Source of the DNA: WHSV01 sp050693895 | GTDB lineage: Bacteria > Actinomycetota > CADDZG01 > WHSQ01 | Assembly (NCBI GenBank): GCA_050693895.1 | Contig: JBOGWS010000018.1 | Location: 41,727 to 105,726 of the forward strand | Reading direction: 5' to 3' | DNA: 64,000 nt | Part shown: positions 14,497-23,440 of the stretch, one piece after another | Position numbering within the stretch: position 1 is the stretch's first letter | Layout: every line of letters begins with the position of its first letter | Translations under genes and position numbers: made by a program | Notes under the pieces: generated by a model | The model's database searches: none | What the model was told of the DNA's origin: nothing | The model's input: the letters and a program-made list of their open reading frames with translations, nothing else

Positions 14497-16434
14497 TCAT
14501 GCCTTGAGGTGCTTGTCGAAGAACTCGAGCAGGATCTCGAAGCGCTGGACTCTGTGCAGGGGGCTACCGGAACGGGACAGCTCGTGCGACTCACCCGGAA
14601 ACCGGACGAACTCGACGTCGCGTTCTAGCAGCCTCAAGGTCGTGAACAGTTGTTCGCCCTGCTCGATGTCGCAGCGGAGGTCTAACTCCGAATGCATGAT
14701 GAGCAACGGGGTCGTGATATTCGTCGCATAGCTCAACGGCGAGATCTTCAACCAGGCCTCCGGGTCCTCGAAAACGAAGGAGCCGATGTAGCCCTTGAAT
14801 GCCCATCCCCAGTCGCTCGATCCGTGCATCGAGTACCACGAGTTAACCGCGCGCTCGGAGCACGCGGCCTTGAACCGATCCGAGTGGGCAATCATCCACG
14901 AGGTCATGTAGCCCCCGTACGAGCCGCCCATGACGCCGAGTCGAGTCGAATCGCAGAAGTCGTAGCGTTCGAGCGCCGTGTCCAGGACGGCTTGGACATC
15001 CTGGTGGTCGACGGAACCCATTCCGGGCCCCCCTTCACTCGGCCCCCGTATCGCGCGCGCCCACGCCTCGGAGTAGCCAGACGAGCCGCGCGGGTTCGAG
15101 TACACGACGACATAGCCGGCGCCCGCGTACACCTGGAACTCGTCGAAGAACCTGTTGCCGTACTGAGAAAACGGACCTCCGTGAATATTCAGCAGCACGG
15201 GGTACTTCTTGTTCTCCTCGAATCCGGCGGGGCGCATGATCCACGCCTCCACCTCGGTGCCGTCCTTCGACGTGGCGATGAAGCGCTCGGGTGAGACGAG
15301 CTCGCGCTCATCGATAAAGTCTCGACCGACGTTCGTAAGTCTCTTGTCACCGTTGAAGAGCTCCGACATCGTGGTGGGCTCGCTGGTGGAGTACACGATG
15401 GTGTCACCCGCGATGTCGTATCCCGTGATGCCGAGAGTTCCGCCCCGGACCAAGTCTGGCTCGCGTGACCCGTCGGATGCCACTGAGTAGAGATGCCAGT
15501 TTCCGTGGTCCTCGATGCAGAAGAGCAGGTCGTCGTCGCGCCACAGCGGCTCTCTCAGCTGAGGGAACGGAACGCACAGGCGGTCGAGCGATGTCGTGAG
15601 GACTTGCTGCTCCCTCGACGCGACCTCCAATACCGCGATCTGTGCGTGTCGAGGCTCGTCGAAGACCTCGGAGGAGTAGTGGTGGGCCAGGCGCGTTCCG
15701 TCGGGCGACCAGGAGGGGGCCCACGCGCTCGTCTCCGGACCGGTTAGAACCTCGGGTTCCCCTCCCGAGGCAGCCACCACATAGAGACCGGTCGTCGGCT
15801 CTATGTCCCAGTTGTCGTGCCGGGCCGAGGTGAACGCGATGCGGTCGCCGTCCGGGGACCAGGCGGGGGCCGAGTCTTCGAAGTCTCTGAAGGTGAGCTG
15901 GGTCGGCTCGGCCGATCCATCGGCGGGGACGGTGAATAAATGCCGGCGCCGCCCTGCGGTCCAACCAACGTTGTCGAGCCGAAACTGCAACCGCGTGAGG
16001 CGCTGGGGGGGACGAGTCTGATCATCTTCTTGCGCCTCGAGATCCGGCACCCGCGCGCTAAAGGCGATCTTCGTCCCGTCCGGCGACCAGTCGAGCTCCT
16101 CGACGTCCTCCGAGAGTTCCGTGAGCTGAACCGCTTCGCCTCCCTCGATCGGGATCACGAACAGCTGCATCGACTTCGATGCGCGCTTCGAGGTGAACGC
16201 GATGCGACTTCCGTCGGGGGACCACACGGGGGCCGAGTCGCGAGTCCTTCCCGACGTGAACTGACGAGGCTCGGCCGAGCCGTCCGCCGGGGCGAGCCAG
16301 ATCGAGCCTCGGTACTCGTTGGCCGGACCGTCGATGGTGGAGAGCTCGTAGGCAACGGTTCGGCCGTCGGGGGATAGGCGCGGACTCCCCACATCGGTGA
16401 GCTCGTAGACATCTTTCGGAACCATGCCCGTCAT
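14497..16434 (-). CDS. S9-family peptidase (acylaminoacyl/prolyl oligopeptidase type)
   Basis: A 645-aa cytosolic serine peptidase. The N-terminal ~370 residues are a beta-propeller of WD40-like PD40 repeats, each with a variant of WSPDGxRIAF (seen at least five times). The C-terminal alpha/beta hydrolase has the nucleophile in GGSYGGYM (~residue 508), the Asp in HSELDLR and the His in ESHELSR. The propeller limits access to short peptides. No signal peptide is visible. Monocistronic, convergent with the desaturase. The exact specificity (acylaminoacyl versus dipeptidyl) cannot be told. Confidence 0.92.
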   Translation of the reverse strand: MTGMVPKDVYELTDVGSPRLSPDGRTVAYELSTIDGPANEYRGSIWLAPADGSAEPRQFTSGRTRDSAPVWSPDGSRIAFTSKRASKSMQLFVIPIEGGEAVQLTELSEDVEELDWSPDGTKIAFSARVPDLEAQEDDQTRPPQRLTRLQFRLDNVGWTAGRRRHLFTVPADGSAEPTQLTFRDFEDSAPAWSPDGDRIAFTSARHDNWDIEPTTGLYVVAASGGEPEVLTGPETSAWAPSWSPDGTRLAHHYSSEVFDEPRHAQIAVLEVASREQQVLTTSLDRLCVPFPQLREPLWRDDDLLFCIEDHGNWHLYSVASDGSREPDLVRGGTLGITGYDIAGDTIVYSTSEPTTMSELFNGDKRLTNVGRDFIDERELVSPERFIATSKDGTEVEAWIMRPAGFEENKKYPVLLNIHGGPFSQYGNRFFDEFQVYAGAGYVVVYSNPRGSSGYSEAWARAIRGPSEGGPGMGSVDHQDVQAVLDTALERYDFCDSTRLGVMGGSYGGYMTSWMIAHSDRFKAACSERAVNSWYSMHGSSDWGWAFKGYIGSFVFEDPEAWLKISPLSYATNITTPLLIMHSELDLRCDIEQGEQLFTTLRLLERDVEFVRFPGESHELSRSGSPLHRVQRFEILLEFFDKHLKA

Positions 16435-16499
16435 AGATCAGTCCCCCGATTGGCGCTCGAGTCGTATTCGCATTGCATCGGTCCTACCATTTCTTCCAT

Positions 16500-17240
16500 A
16501 TGTCTACCTTCTTCAGACATCTGTGCGGCCTGCTCCTACTGCTCTGTCTTGCTCCCGGCTGCAACTCTGAGTCGCCGGACCTCGTGGCGCCACGCTCCGA
16601 CGCTCCCTCGACCACCTGCTCGAACGAAGAGGAAATGCGAGCGGATGGGTCGGCGCGCAGAGGGGGGACGAGCGGGGACGTCACCGGCGACGGCGCCGCG
16701 GACGAGGTCTTCATCGCGGTCGACGAGGAGGCCGAGATCGGCTGTCGCGCGTTGTTGTTCGTGAGGTCCGACGGAGGCACGCGCGCCGCCTCTCTTGACG
16801 TGGAGGACACCGACTTGGGGCTTGGTTTGCCCGCTCTCTCAGGTCTCAAGCAAATCGACGGCGACGGCGGGAGCGACGTCATTGTGGACATGGCCGCGGG
16901 AGCATCGACCCTGTTCGCGGGCGTTTTTGTCTTCGCCGACGGGGGCCTGGACCAAATTCGGATCGAGGGCAGTCAGCCACCGGCCGAGAACCTCTTCGCG
17001 CATGGCGGGGGAATCGCGCAGCTGAGCGCGGCCGGCTGCGCGGCCGAGGGCGTCATCGTGTCGACAGCGGTGGCCGAGGGACGTCGTTACCGGGTCGACC
17101 GGCACACCTACGAGTTCGACAGGGCCGTGCTCGCGCGCAACCCAGCCATGGACGAAACGGAGCGGCTGAGGCTCGAGATGATCCCCCGCTCCTTTCCCGA
17201 GTTCGCCGGGCCCCCGTTCTCGAGCTGCCCCGACGCATAG
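16500..17240 (+). CDS. Predicted lipoprotein with FG-GAP-like repeats
   Basis: From ATG 16500 the product is 246 aa with a hydrophobic signal (FRHLCGLLLLLCLAPGC) whose last Cys could be the lipidation site, although the lipobox is not ideal. Two Asp/Gly-rich calcium-loop-like segments, GDVTGDGAADEVF and IDGDGGSDVIVDM, resemble FG-GAP/VCBS repeats. An upstream TTG at 16473 is possible but would put nine polar residues before the signal. Four Cys residues remain in the mature part. Extracellular, membrane-attached; function unknown. Confidence 0.65.
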   Translation: MSTFFRHLCGLLLLLCLAPGCNSESPDLVAPRSDAPSTTCSNEEEMRADGSARRGGTSGDVTGDGAADEVFIAVDEEAEIGCRALLFVRSDGGTRAASLDVEDTDLGLGLPALSGLKQIDGDGGSDVIVDMAAGASTLFAGVFVFADGGLDQIRIEGSQPPAENLFAHGGGIAQLSAAGCAAEGVIVSTAVAEGRRYRVDRHTYEFDRAVLARNPAMDETERLRLEMIPRSFPEFAGPPFSSCPDA

Positions 17241-17272
17241 GTCGCCGCCTCCAACCATTTAGGGTTGCCGTC

Positions 17273-19747
17273 ATGAAGGAGCACTACGACTTCAAGGCGA
17301 TCGAGGACCGCTACAAGCGGGCCTGGATTGACGACGAGCTGTGGAAGGCACCGGACAAACCGGACCACGAGCGGAAGCGCTACCTCGTCACGATGTTTCC
17401 GTACCCCTCAGGCGACCTTCACATGGGGCACGTCGAGATCTTCGCGATCCACGACGCGATCGCCCGCTTCGCACGGATGCGCGGCTGTGACGTGCTGAAC
17501 CCGATCGGCTGGGACGCTTTCGGGCTACCCGCGGAAAACGCGGCCATTCGCCGGGGCGTCGATCCCAAGAAATGGACCTACGACAACATCAACATGCACC
17601 GCGCGTCGATGGAACATCTCGGTTTGAGCTTCGACTGGACCAGGGTGTTCTATACCTGCGAGCCAGGCTTCTACAAATGGAACCAGTGGTTGTTCCTTCG
17701 CTTCTTCGAGCGAGGACTTGCCTACCGCAAACAAGCCGGCGCGTGGTGGTGCCCCAACGACAAGACGGTCCTCGCCAACGAGCAGGTGATAGCGGGCCGG
17801 TGCGAGCGCTGCGGAGCCGAGGTCATCAAGCGTTACCTCACGCAGTGGTTCTTCAAGATCACCGACTACGCCGACCGCTTGATCGACGATCTCGACGTAA
17901 ACGAGGGTTGGACCGAGCGACTCAAGATGATTCAGCGCAACTGGATCGGTCGCTCCTACGGGGCCGAGGTCGATTTCCCTATCGAGGGCCGGGACGAACA
18001 GATCACCGTGTTCACGACGCGCCCCGACACCCTGTGGGGAGCGACTTTCTTCGTAGTTGCCCCCGAGCATCCACTGGCCGAGGAGCTGGTCGCGGGCACA
18101 CCCGTGGCGAAGCAACTGGCCACCTTCAAGGACGAGGTCTCTCATTTGAGCGAGATCGATCGCACGTCCACCGAACGCCCCAAGAAGGGACTATTCCTCG
18201 AACGCTATGCAATCAATCCGGTCAATGACGAGCGCATACCCATATGGGTAGCGGACTACGTGCTTATGGACTACGGCACCGGAGCGATCATGGCGGTGCC
18301 GGCGCACGACCAGCGAGACTTCGAGTTCGCACGCACCTACGGACTGGACATTCGGGTCGTGATTCAATCCTCCAACGCGTCTCTGGATGCGGACAGCATG
18401 ACCGAGGCCTATCCGCACGACGGCGTCATGGTGAACTCCGACGGTTTTGACGGAACGCCCGCTTCCGAATCGGTCGCGGCGGTCACCGAGTGGCTCGAAT
18501 CCAAGGGCAAGGGGCGTCCGGCGAAGAACTTCCGGCTGCGAGACTGGCTGATAAGCCGCCAGCGTTACTGGGGCACGCCCATCCCCATCGTGCATTGCGA
18601 GGACTGCGGCGAGGTTGCTGTGCCGTACGAGGAGCTCCCGATCGAGCTCCCGGAGAACGTTGATTTCAATCCGACCGGGGAGGCCTCGCCTCTCTCAACG
18701 GCGGAGGATTGGGTCAATACGACCTGTCCGAAGTGTGGAGCGCCAGCGCTTCGAGAGACGGACACCATGGACACGTTCGTGGACTCGTCCTGGTACTTCC
18801 TGCGCTATTTGGACCCCCACAACGACGAGGCCCCGTTCGATCCGGACAAGGCAAATGCGTGGATGGCGATGGACCAGTACAGCGGTGGAATCACGCATGC
18901 GGTCATGCACCTCATCTACGCGCGGTTCTTCCAAAAGGTCCTGATGGACATGGGCATGCTGAATGACCCCGAGCCGTTCCCGCGGTTGCTCAATCAAGGC
19001 ATGGTCACGATGGGCGGCAAGGCTATGAGCAAATCGCGCGGAAATATCGTCGAGCCCGTCGAGGCGTTCGACCGCTACGGAGCGGACGCACTGCGTCTAT
19101 ACATGCTGTTCTCCGGGCCTCCGGAACAGGACTTCGACTGGCCCCCCGAGGGCGTGGAGGCCATCGGACGCGTGACATGGCCATGGCTCCAGCGCGTCTG
19201 GCGGTTGAGCGAAGAGGTGCGAACGCTCGACGATGAGGGTGGCGCGGGAGGAACGCTCGAGGCCGAGCTCCGCAGGGCGCTGCACCGAACGATCAAGGTC
19301 GTTACGCGCGACTACGAGGCGTTCTCCTTCAACACCGCGATCGCTCGTATGCAGGAGCTGGTGAACGAGGCGTTCCGCTACAGAGGGGCCGGCGGGTCGA
19401 ACAGAGCGGTGATGACCGAGCTGGTCGAGTCTCTGTTGAAGATGCTCGCACCGATGGCTCCCTATCTGACCGAGGAGCAGTGGCAGCGCTTCGGCCATGA
19501 GGGTTCGATCCACCTGTCCTCGTGGCCGGCGTTCCAGGAGGACCTCGCCGCAAAGAGCGAGGTCACGATGATCGTGCAGGTCAACGGCAAGGTGCGCGAG
19601 ACCATCGAGGTGCCGGTGTCGATCACCGAGGACGAGATGCGCGAGCGTGCCCTCGGCTCCGACAAGATAAAGGGCTACCTGGACGGCAAGGAGCCCACGA
19701 AGGTAATCGTCAAGCCCCCGAAACTGGTGTCTCTGGTGGTCAAGTAG
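17273..19747 (+). CDS. leuS: Leucyl-tRNA synthetase
   Basis: Class I aminoacyl-tRNA synthetase of 824 aa. The HIGH-type motif is HMGH at residues 50–53, and the KMSKS-type loop is KAMSKS at 583–588. The CP1 editing domain lies between (TTRPDTLWGATFFVVAPEHPL), and a C-terminal anticodon-binding region ends with the usual VNGKVRETIEVP segment. A zinc-ribbon-like CEDCGE…CPKC pair is present in the leucine-specific insert region. The ATG starts 32 nt after the lipoprotein gene. Confidence 0.97.
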   Translation: MKEHYDFKAIEDRYKRAWIDDELWKAPDKPDHERKRYLVTMFPYPSGDLHMGHVEIFAIHDAIARFARMRGCDVLNPIGWDAFGLPAENAAIRRGVDPKKWTYDNINMHRASMEHLGLSFDWTRVFYTCEPGFYKWNQWLFLRFFERGLAYRKQAGAWWCPNDKTVLANEQVIAGRCERCGAEVIKRYLTQWFFKITDYADRLIDDLDVNEGWTERLKMIQRNWIGRSYGAEVDFPIEGRDEQITVFTTRPDTLWGATFFVVAPEHPLAEELVAGTPVAKQLATFKDEVSHLSEIDRTSTERPKKGLFLERYAINPVNDERIPIWVADYVLMDYGTGAIMAVPAHDQRDFEFARTYGLDIRVVIQSSNASLDADSMTEAYPHDGVMVNSDGFDGTPASESVAAVTEWLESKGKGRPAKNFRLRDWLISRQRYWGTPIPIVHCEDCGEVAVPYEELPIELPENVDFNPTGEASPLSTAEDWVNTTCPKCGAPALRETDTMDTFVDSSWYFLRYLDPHNDEAPFDPDKANAWMAMDQYSGGITHAVMHLIYARFFQKVLMDMGMLNDPEPFPRLLNQGMVTMGGKAMSKSRGNIVEPVEAFDRYGADALRLYMLFSGPPEQDFDWPPEGVEAIGRVTWPWLQRVWRLSEEVRTLDDEGGAGGTLEAELRRALHRTIKVVTRDYEAFSFNTAIARMQELVNEAFRYRGAGGSNRAVMTELVESLLKMLAPMAPYLTEEQWQRFGHEGSIHLSSWPAFQEDLAAKSEVTMIVQVNGKVRETIEVPVSITEDEMRERALGSDKIKGYLDGKEPTKVIVKPPKLVSLVVK

Positions 19748-19752
19748 CGTGC

Positions 19753-20982
19753 CTAGAACACTTCCGGGCAGCGCGGAGTTACCTCGCTGTGGAACATCAG
19801 GTCTGTCTTGCGCGCCGCGCCGGGACTGTTTTCGACGACACGACCGGCCTCCACCAATGCGGTCAAGGGAGTCCCACCTAGATAGATGGCTCCGAGGTCG
19901 CGCGCTCTCACTTCGAGGTCGACGTCACCGGGGGCCTCGGTGAGCCGGCCCTCGCCCGATTTCACCTCGAGCGTGTAGCGGCCCTGGTTCCACGGGCAGA
20001 GGTCGTCCTGCAGGGCGAAGCTGACCTGACCGTCGGCGGAATAGGAACGACCCTCGAGGGCGCCGCGTACGTCGACGACGCGCAGCCACAGGCCGTCCTC
20101 GATCTGAGACTGCAATCGACGGGGCTCGGCCATCATGAAGAAGAGGGGATCGTCCAAGGGCTGACAGTAGGCCTTGATGCGAGCGATCAGATCGATGCCG
20201 AAGATGTAGCGCCACATCTCTCGCAGCGCCAGAGGCGATGTCGCCTGGAGCTCTCGAATCGTCACGATTCCGGTCGGCGCGCCCACGTCGTCGTCCCAGT
20301 CGGGCTTGACTCGGTAGGTCGCGTACGCCTGTACATCGCCATCGTGATTCCAGACGGCCCGGAACAACGGGCTCTCCCCATACCTTACGTCCTTGTGATC
20401 GTAGAGAGTGTGTTCCTTCCACCAGGTTTCGTCGCGCCGAAACATGCCGGGTGTCTTGGCGCGAACTCTGTCGTAGATAGGTGGCAGTGCGCGCATCGAG
20501 TCCTCGGGACTCAGGAGATTCACCTGACCCACCGCGGGCGTTGAGTCGAGAAACTCAGTCCGTTCCTTGAGGATGTTTATGAACGACATGCGCGCTGCGG
20601 TTCCATAGCCGAAGCGCTGGTAGATGTTGCTCTCGGAGGCCCACAAAATCGCAAGCGGCTCGCCACGTCGGTGCACGTCCTCGAGCTGGTAACGCATCAT
20701 GTCGCGCAGGATTCCTCGTCGGCGATGCGTGGGCGGGACTCCCACGATCGTGACGCCCGCCGCCGGTAGCTCGCCGCCGGGCACGGTCAAGCTGAAGGCA
20801 AACGAGGAGTTCGTGCCCACGATGTCGTCTCCGTCGAACGCCGTCACCGTGCGGTCCAGCTCGGTTATCGCAAGGGAGCGTCGGGTTCTTTCCTCTGAGT
20901 TCTCTTCACCGAAAGCGATCTGAGCCACTTCCAAGAACTCGGCAAACCGCTCCTCCGTTACGGGACGGATCTCGTATCCCAT
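19753..20982 (-). CDS. Eis-type GNAT acetyltransferase
   Basis: A 409-aa protein with the three-part Eis layout: N-terminal GNAT fold with acetyl-CoA loop (VPPTHRRRGILRDMM, ~residues 83–97), a second GNAT-like region, and a C-terminal SCP2-like domain. It ends in Phe; the terminal carboxylate is catalytic in characterised Eis proteins. Mycobacterial Eis acetylates aminoglycoside amines and protein lysines, but homologues vary widely and no substrate can be assigned here. Convergent with leuS, 5 nt apart. Confidence 0.88.
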   Translation of the reverse strand: MGYEIRPVTEERFAEFLEVAQIAFGEENSEERTRRSLAITELDRTVTAFDGDDIVGTNSSFAFSLTVPGGELPAAGVTIVGVPPTHRRRGILRDMMRYQLEDVHRRGEPLAILWASESNIYQRFGYGTAARMSFINILKERTEFLDSTPAVGQVNLLSPEDSMRALPPIYDRVRAKTPGMFRRDETWWKEHTLYDHKDVRYGESPLFRAVWNHDGDVQAYATYRVKPDWDDDVGAPTGIVTIRELQATSPLALREMWRYIFGIDLIARIKAYCQPLDDPLFFMMAEPRRLQSQIEDGLWLRVVDVRGALEGRSYSADGQVSFALQDDLCPWNQGRYTLEVKSGEGRLTEAPGDVDLEVRARDLGAIYLGGTPLTALVEAGRVVENSPGAARKTDLMFHSEVTPRCPEVF

Positions 20983-21044
20983 CGTCTCGCTTCCTTCTCA
21001 ACTCTCTTATCGGGGGTCCGTCGCTCGGCAGAAAAGATTCGGCC

Positions 21045-21066
21045 AACTGTGACGTGCGTCACTGTT
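21045..21066. promoter_or_regulatory. CRP/GlxR-type operator before comEA
   Basis: TGTGA-CGTGCG-TCACT at 21048–21063 matches the CRP/FNR-family consensus TGTGA-N6-TCACA with one mismatch, and the symmetry extends outward (AAC…GTT). It lies 30–50 nt before the comEA ATG, between divergent genes. A GTG inside it (21049) is therefore unlikely to be the real start of comEA. Confidence 0.6.
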
Positions 21067-21096
21067 GAAGTCGTCCCGGCCGAGGAGTATACGAGC

Positions 21097-21750
21097 ATGG
21101 CCGAAATCATCGTCGACGGTGGGATGAGACGACGCCTCGAGGAGCTCGTCGGGCGACGGCGCGAGGTGCGAGTTGTTGCGCTTCTGGTGCTGGCTGCCGG
21201 AGTCGTTGCGCTCGTTTTCTGGATGCGGGGAGCGCCTGCAAACATCGCTCCTCCCGCCACGAGCGGAACGCCCTTCGCCCCTTCAGCCGGGACCCCCGCG
21301 CCGGAAGGCGGCACCGTGGTGCATGTCGGTGGCGCCGTGAGGCGCGCCGGCATATTCGAACTGGAACCGGGGGCGCGCGTCGCCGACGCCCTCGAGCTAG
21401 CGGTGCCGCGACCCAATGCCGATCTCGATGCTCTGAATCTCGCCGAGCTTGTTTCGGACGGAGCGAAGATCGATGTTCCTCGCCGGGGAGAGATGGTTGA
21501 TTCAGCCCAGGGGAGCGTTCCTTCGACGTCGACATCGACCTCGACCGAGACGGTCGGCACGATGGTCAACGTCAACACCGCCGACGAAGCGCTGCTCGAC
21601 ACAATTCCCGAGGTTGGTCCGGCCACCGCCCAGGCAATCATCGAATACCGGACCCAGATCGGGTCGTTCACCTCGGTCGAGCAACTCATCGACGTGACCG
21701 GCATCGGCCCGGCGACCCTCGAGGCAATGCGTCCGTTCGTAACGGTGTGA
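21097..21750 (+). CDS. comEA: Competence DNA receptor ComEA
   Basis: A 217-aa protein with one membrane anchor at about residues 25–45 (VRVVALLVLAAGVVALVFW), a Pro/Thr-rich linker, a SLBB domain (VVHVGGAVRRAGIFELEPG), a Ser/Thr spacer and a C-terminal helix-hairpin-helix DNA-binding domain (VNVNTADEALLDTIPEVGP … IDVTGIGPATLEAM). It binds incoming DNA at the outer face of the membrane. ATG 21097 was chosen because GAGGAG lies 9 nt upstream and the upstream region holds a CRP-type operator. It overlaps comEC by 4 nt. Confidence 0.92.
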   Translation: MAEIIVDGGMRRRLEELVGRRREVRVVALLVLAAGVVALVFWMRGAPANIAPPATSGTPFAPSAGTPAPEGGTVVHVGGAVRRAGIFELEPGARVADALELAVPRPNADLDALNLAELVSDGAKIDVPRRGEMVDSAQGSVPSTSTSTSTETVGTMVNVNTADEALLDTIPEVGPATAQAIIEYRTQIGSFTSVEQLIDVTGIGPATLEAMRPFVTV

Positions 21751-23231
21751 TTCGTGGCACCTCCTTGCTGCGCCTTTACGCCGCGCTCGCCGCACTTGTT
21801 GCCGGGATTTGGTTTGCCCAGAGCGTTCCACAAGCCCTTGCCGTCGGAGCCGGATGCTGCGCTGTGGTTGCCGCGGGCTGGCGACGTCGCGCGCTCGTTT
21901 CGCTCATCGGACTCATGGCAACGGCCGCATCCTGCGGCGTTCTGGTAACGGCACCTCGAACGGGTCCGTCGCCGCTGGAGTCTCTGGCGGGCCGCATTCC
22001 GCACTGCGAATTGTCGGGTCGATTGATTGAGCATGCCGGGGGTCTCGGAAGCCTCGTAAGCGCGGACCTTGTCGACTGCGATGGGTTCGCTCCCGGCCGC
22101 GATGCGGGGGTGGTCGTTGTCGATCCGTCCCAGATCGACTCGGGCGCAATCGTGAGCGCGACGGGCTGGCTCATTCCACTGCGCACCGACGACACCTTCG
22201 ACGAAGCCCGCCGTCGACTCGGTGCGCACACCGCGTTTCATGCCGAGGCGATCGAAGCGCTCGAGGGCCCGGGCGGCCTGCACGGGCTGGCCGCCGCTGT
22301 GCGCGCAGGCCTCGATCGTGCGACCGCCGGAATGGATCCGGAGAGGGCAGGACTCCTTTCGGGCCTGACGACTGGCGATACGACCAGGATGGTCTGGACC
22401 ACGGAAGGACAACTGAGACGAGCCGGCCTGTCTCACCTGGTGGCCGTGTCGGGCAGCAATGTGGCGATGGTGGTCGGAGCGACCGCATTGATGGTGTCGG
22501 GGGCCGCCCTATGGATCCGATTGATGGCGTGTGGTCTCGCGCTCGGCCTCTTCGTCTTGGTCGTCGGGCCTGAACCCTCGGTTCTGAGAGCGGCGGTCAT
22601 GGGTGTCATCGGGCTGCTGGCGCTCGCTCTCGGCCGACGCTCGGAACCGCTGCACGCACTCGGCGTCGCGCTCGTCGTGCTGCTCCTGCTTCGGCCCGGC
22701 CTCGTTCATTCGGTGGGGCTCCACCTATCCGCCGCCGCGACCGCGGGAATAGTTCTGTTCTCGGGACCGCTGACGCGAGCGATGACCGGCGCCGCTTCTG
22801 CGGTCTCGCCGAGCCGACCCCGCCTTCCGCGATTCGTTTCGCTCCCGCTGGCCGTGACCCTCGCGGCCCAGTTCGCCGTCGCGCCGGTCCTGGTCGGGAC
22901 GTTCGGTGAGCTGTCGCTTGTTGCGCCGCTTGCGAATCTCCTTGCCGTTCCCGCTGTCGCTCCCGCAACCGTGCTCGGGCTGGCGTCCGCGGTCGCGGGA
23001 GCCGTGGCGCCGCCACTGGGGTGGGCGTCCGCCCGCATCGCGGAGCCGTTCGTCACCTGGGTGCTGGCGGTGGGTCGCACGACGGGGAGTTGGTCGTGGG
23101 CTTCCATCGACGTGCCGGAGGCGTGGGCGTGGCCCCTCGGGGCCTTCGTGATCGCGGCCGCTCTAGCTTCGCTGAGAGCCGGCCGCGCCGAGCCCCAACC
23201 AAGCCCATCGTCCCCTGCAGGAGCCAAGTAG
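21747..23231 (+). CDS. comEC: DNA uptake channel ComEC/Rec2 (no metallo-beta-lactamase domain)
   Basis: A 494-aa polytopic membrane protein that would pass single-stranded DNA into the cytoplasm. The competence-domain signature LSHLVAVSGSNVAMVVG is at about residues 230–246, followed by about eight hydrophobic segments. It starts with GTG in a GTGTGA overlap with comEA. Long ComEC proteins (about 750 aa) carry a C-terminal metallo-beta-lactamase nuclease domain; here the protein ends after the membrane region, as in some actinobacteria. The nuclease step would need a separate protein. Confidence 0.9.
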   Translation: MIRGTSLLRLYAALAALVAGIWFAQSVPQALAVGAGCCAVVAAGWRRRALVSLIGLMATAASCGVLVTAPRTGPSPLESLAGRIPHCELSGRLIEHAGGLGSLVSADLVDCDGFAPGRDAGVVVVDPSQIDSGAIVSATGWLIPLRTDDTFDEARRRLGAHTAFHAEAIEALEGPGGLHGLAAAVRAGLDRATAGMDPERAGLLSGLTTGDTTRMVWTTEGQLRRAGLSHLVAVSGSNVAMVVGATALMVSGAALWIRLMACGLALGLFVLVVGPEPSVLRAAVMGVIGLLALALGRRSEPLHALGVALVVLLLLRPGLVHSVGLHLSAAATAGIVLFSGPLTRAMTGAASAVSPSRPRLPRFVSLPLAVTLAAQFAVAPVLVGTFGELSLVAPLANLLAVPAVAPATVLGLASAVAGAVAPPLGWASARIAEPFVTWVLAVGRTTGSWSWASIDVPEAWAWPLGAFVIAAALASLRAGRAEPQPSPSSPAGAK

Positions 23232-23241
23232 TCTTCGACTC

Positions 23242-23439
23242 ATGCCCGAATTCACTTGGACGATTCAAGATCGCAGCGGCAGAGACCTGCGCACCTCGGA
23301 GGCCTTCTCCACGAAAGAAGAGGCGGAGGCGTGGATGGGGGCCGAGTGGTCGGCGCTGCGCGACGAGGGCGGTGAGTTCGTCTTGCTCAAAGAGGGCGAC
23401 GAGTTCGTCTACCGCATGGGCCTGTCCGAGGGTCAATAG
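23242..23439 (+). CDS. Small conserved hypothetical protein
   Basis: A 65-aa acidic soluble protein: MPEFTWTIQD opening, then an EEAEAWMGAEWSALRDEGG helix-turn segment and a short strand GEFVLLKEGDEFVYRM. Placed between comEC (10-nt gap) and holA (1-nt gap), so part of the same transcript. The strand–helix–strand pattern looks structured rather than random, but I know no function for it. Confidence 0.65.
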   Translation: MPEFTWTIQDRSGRDLRTSEAFSTKEEAEAWMGAEWSALRDEGGEFVLLKEGDEFVYRMGLSEGQ

Positions 23440-23440
23440 G

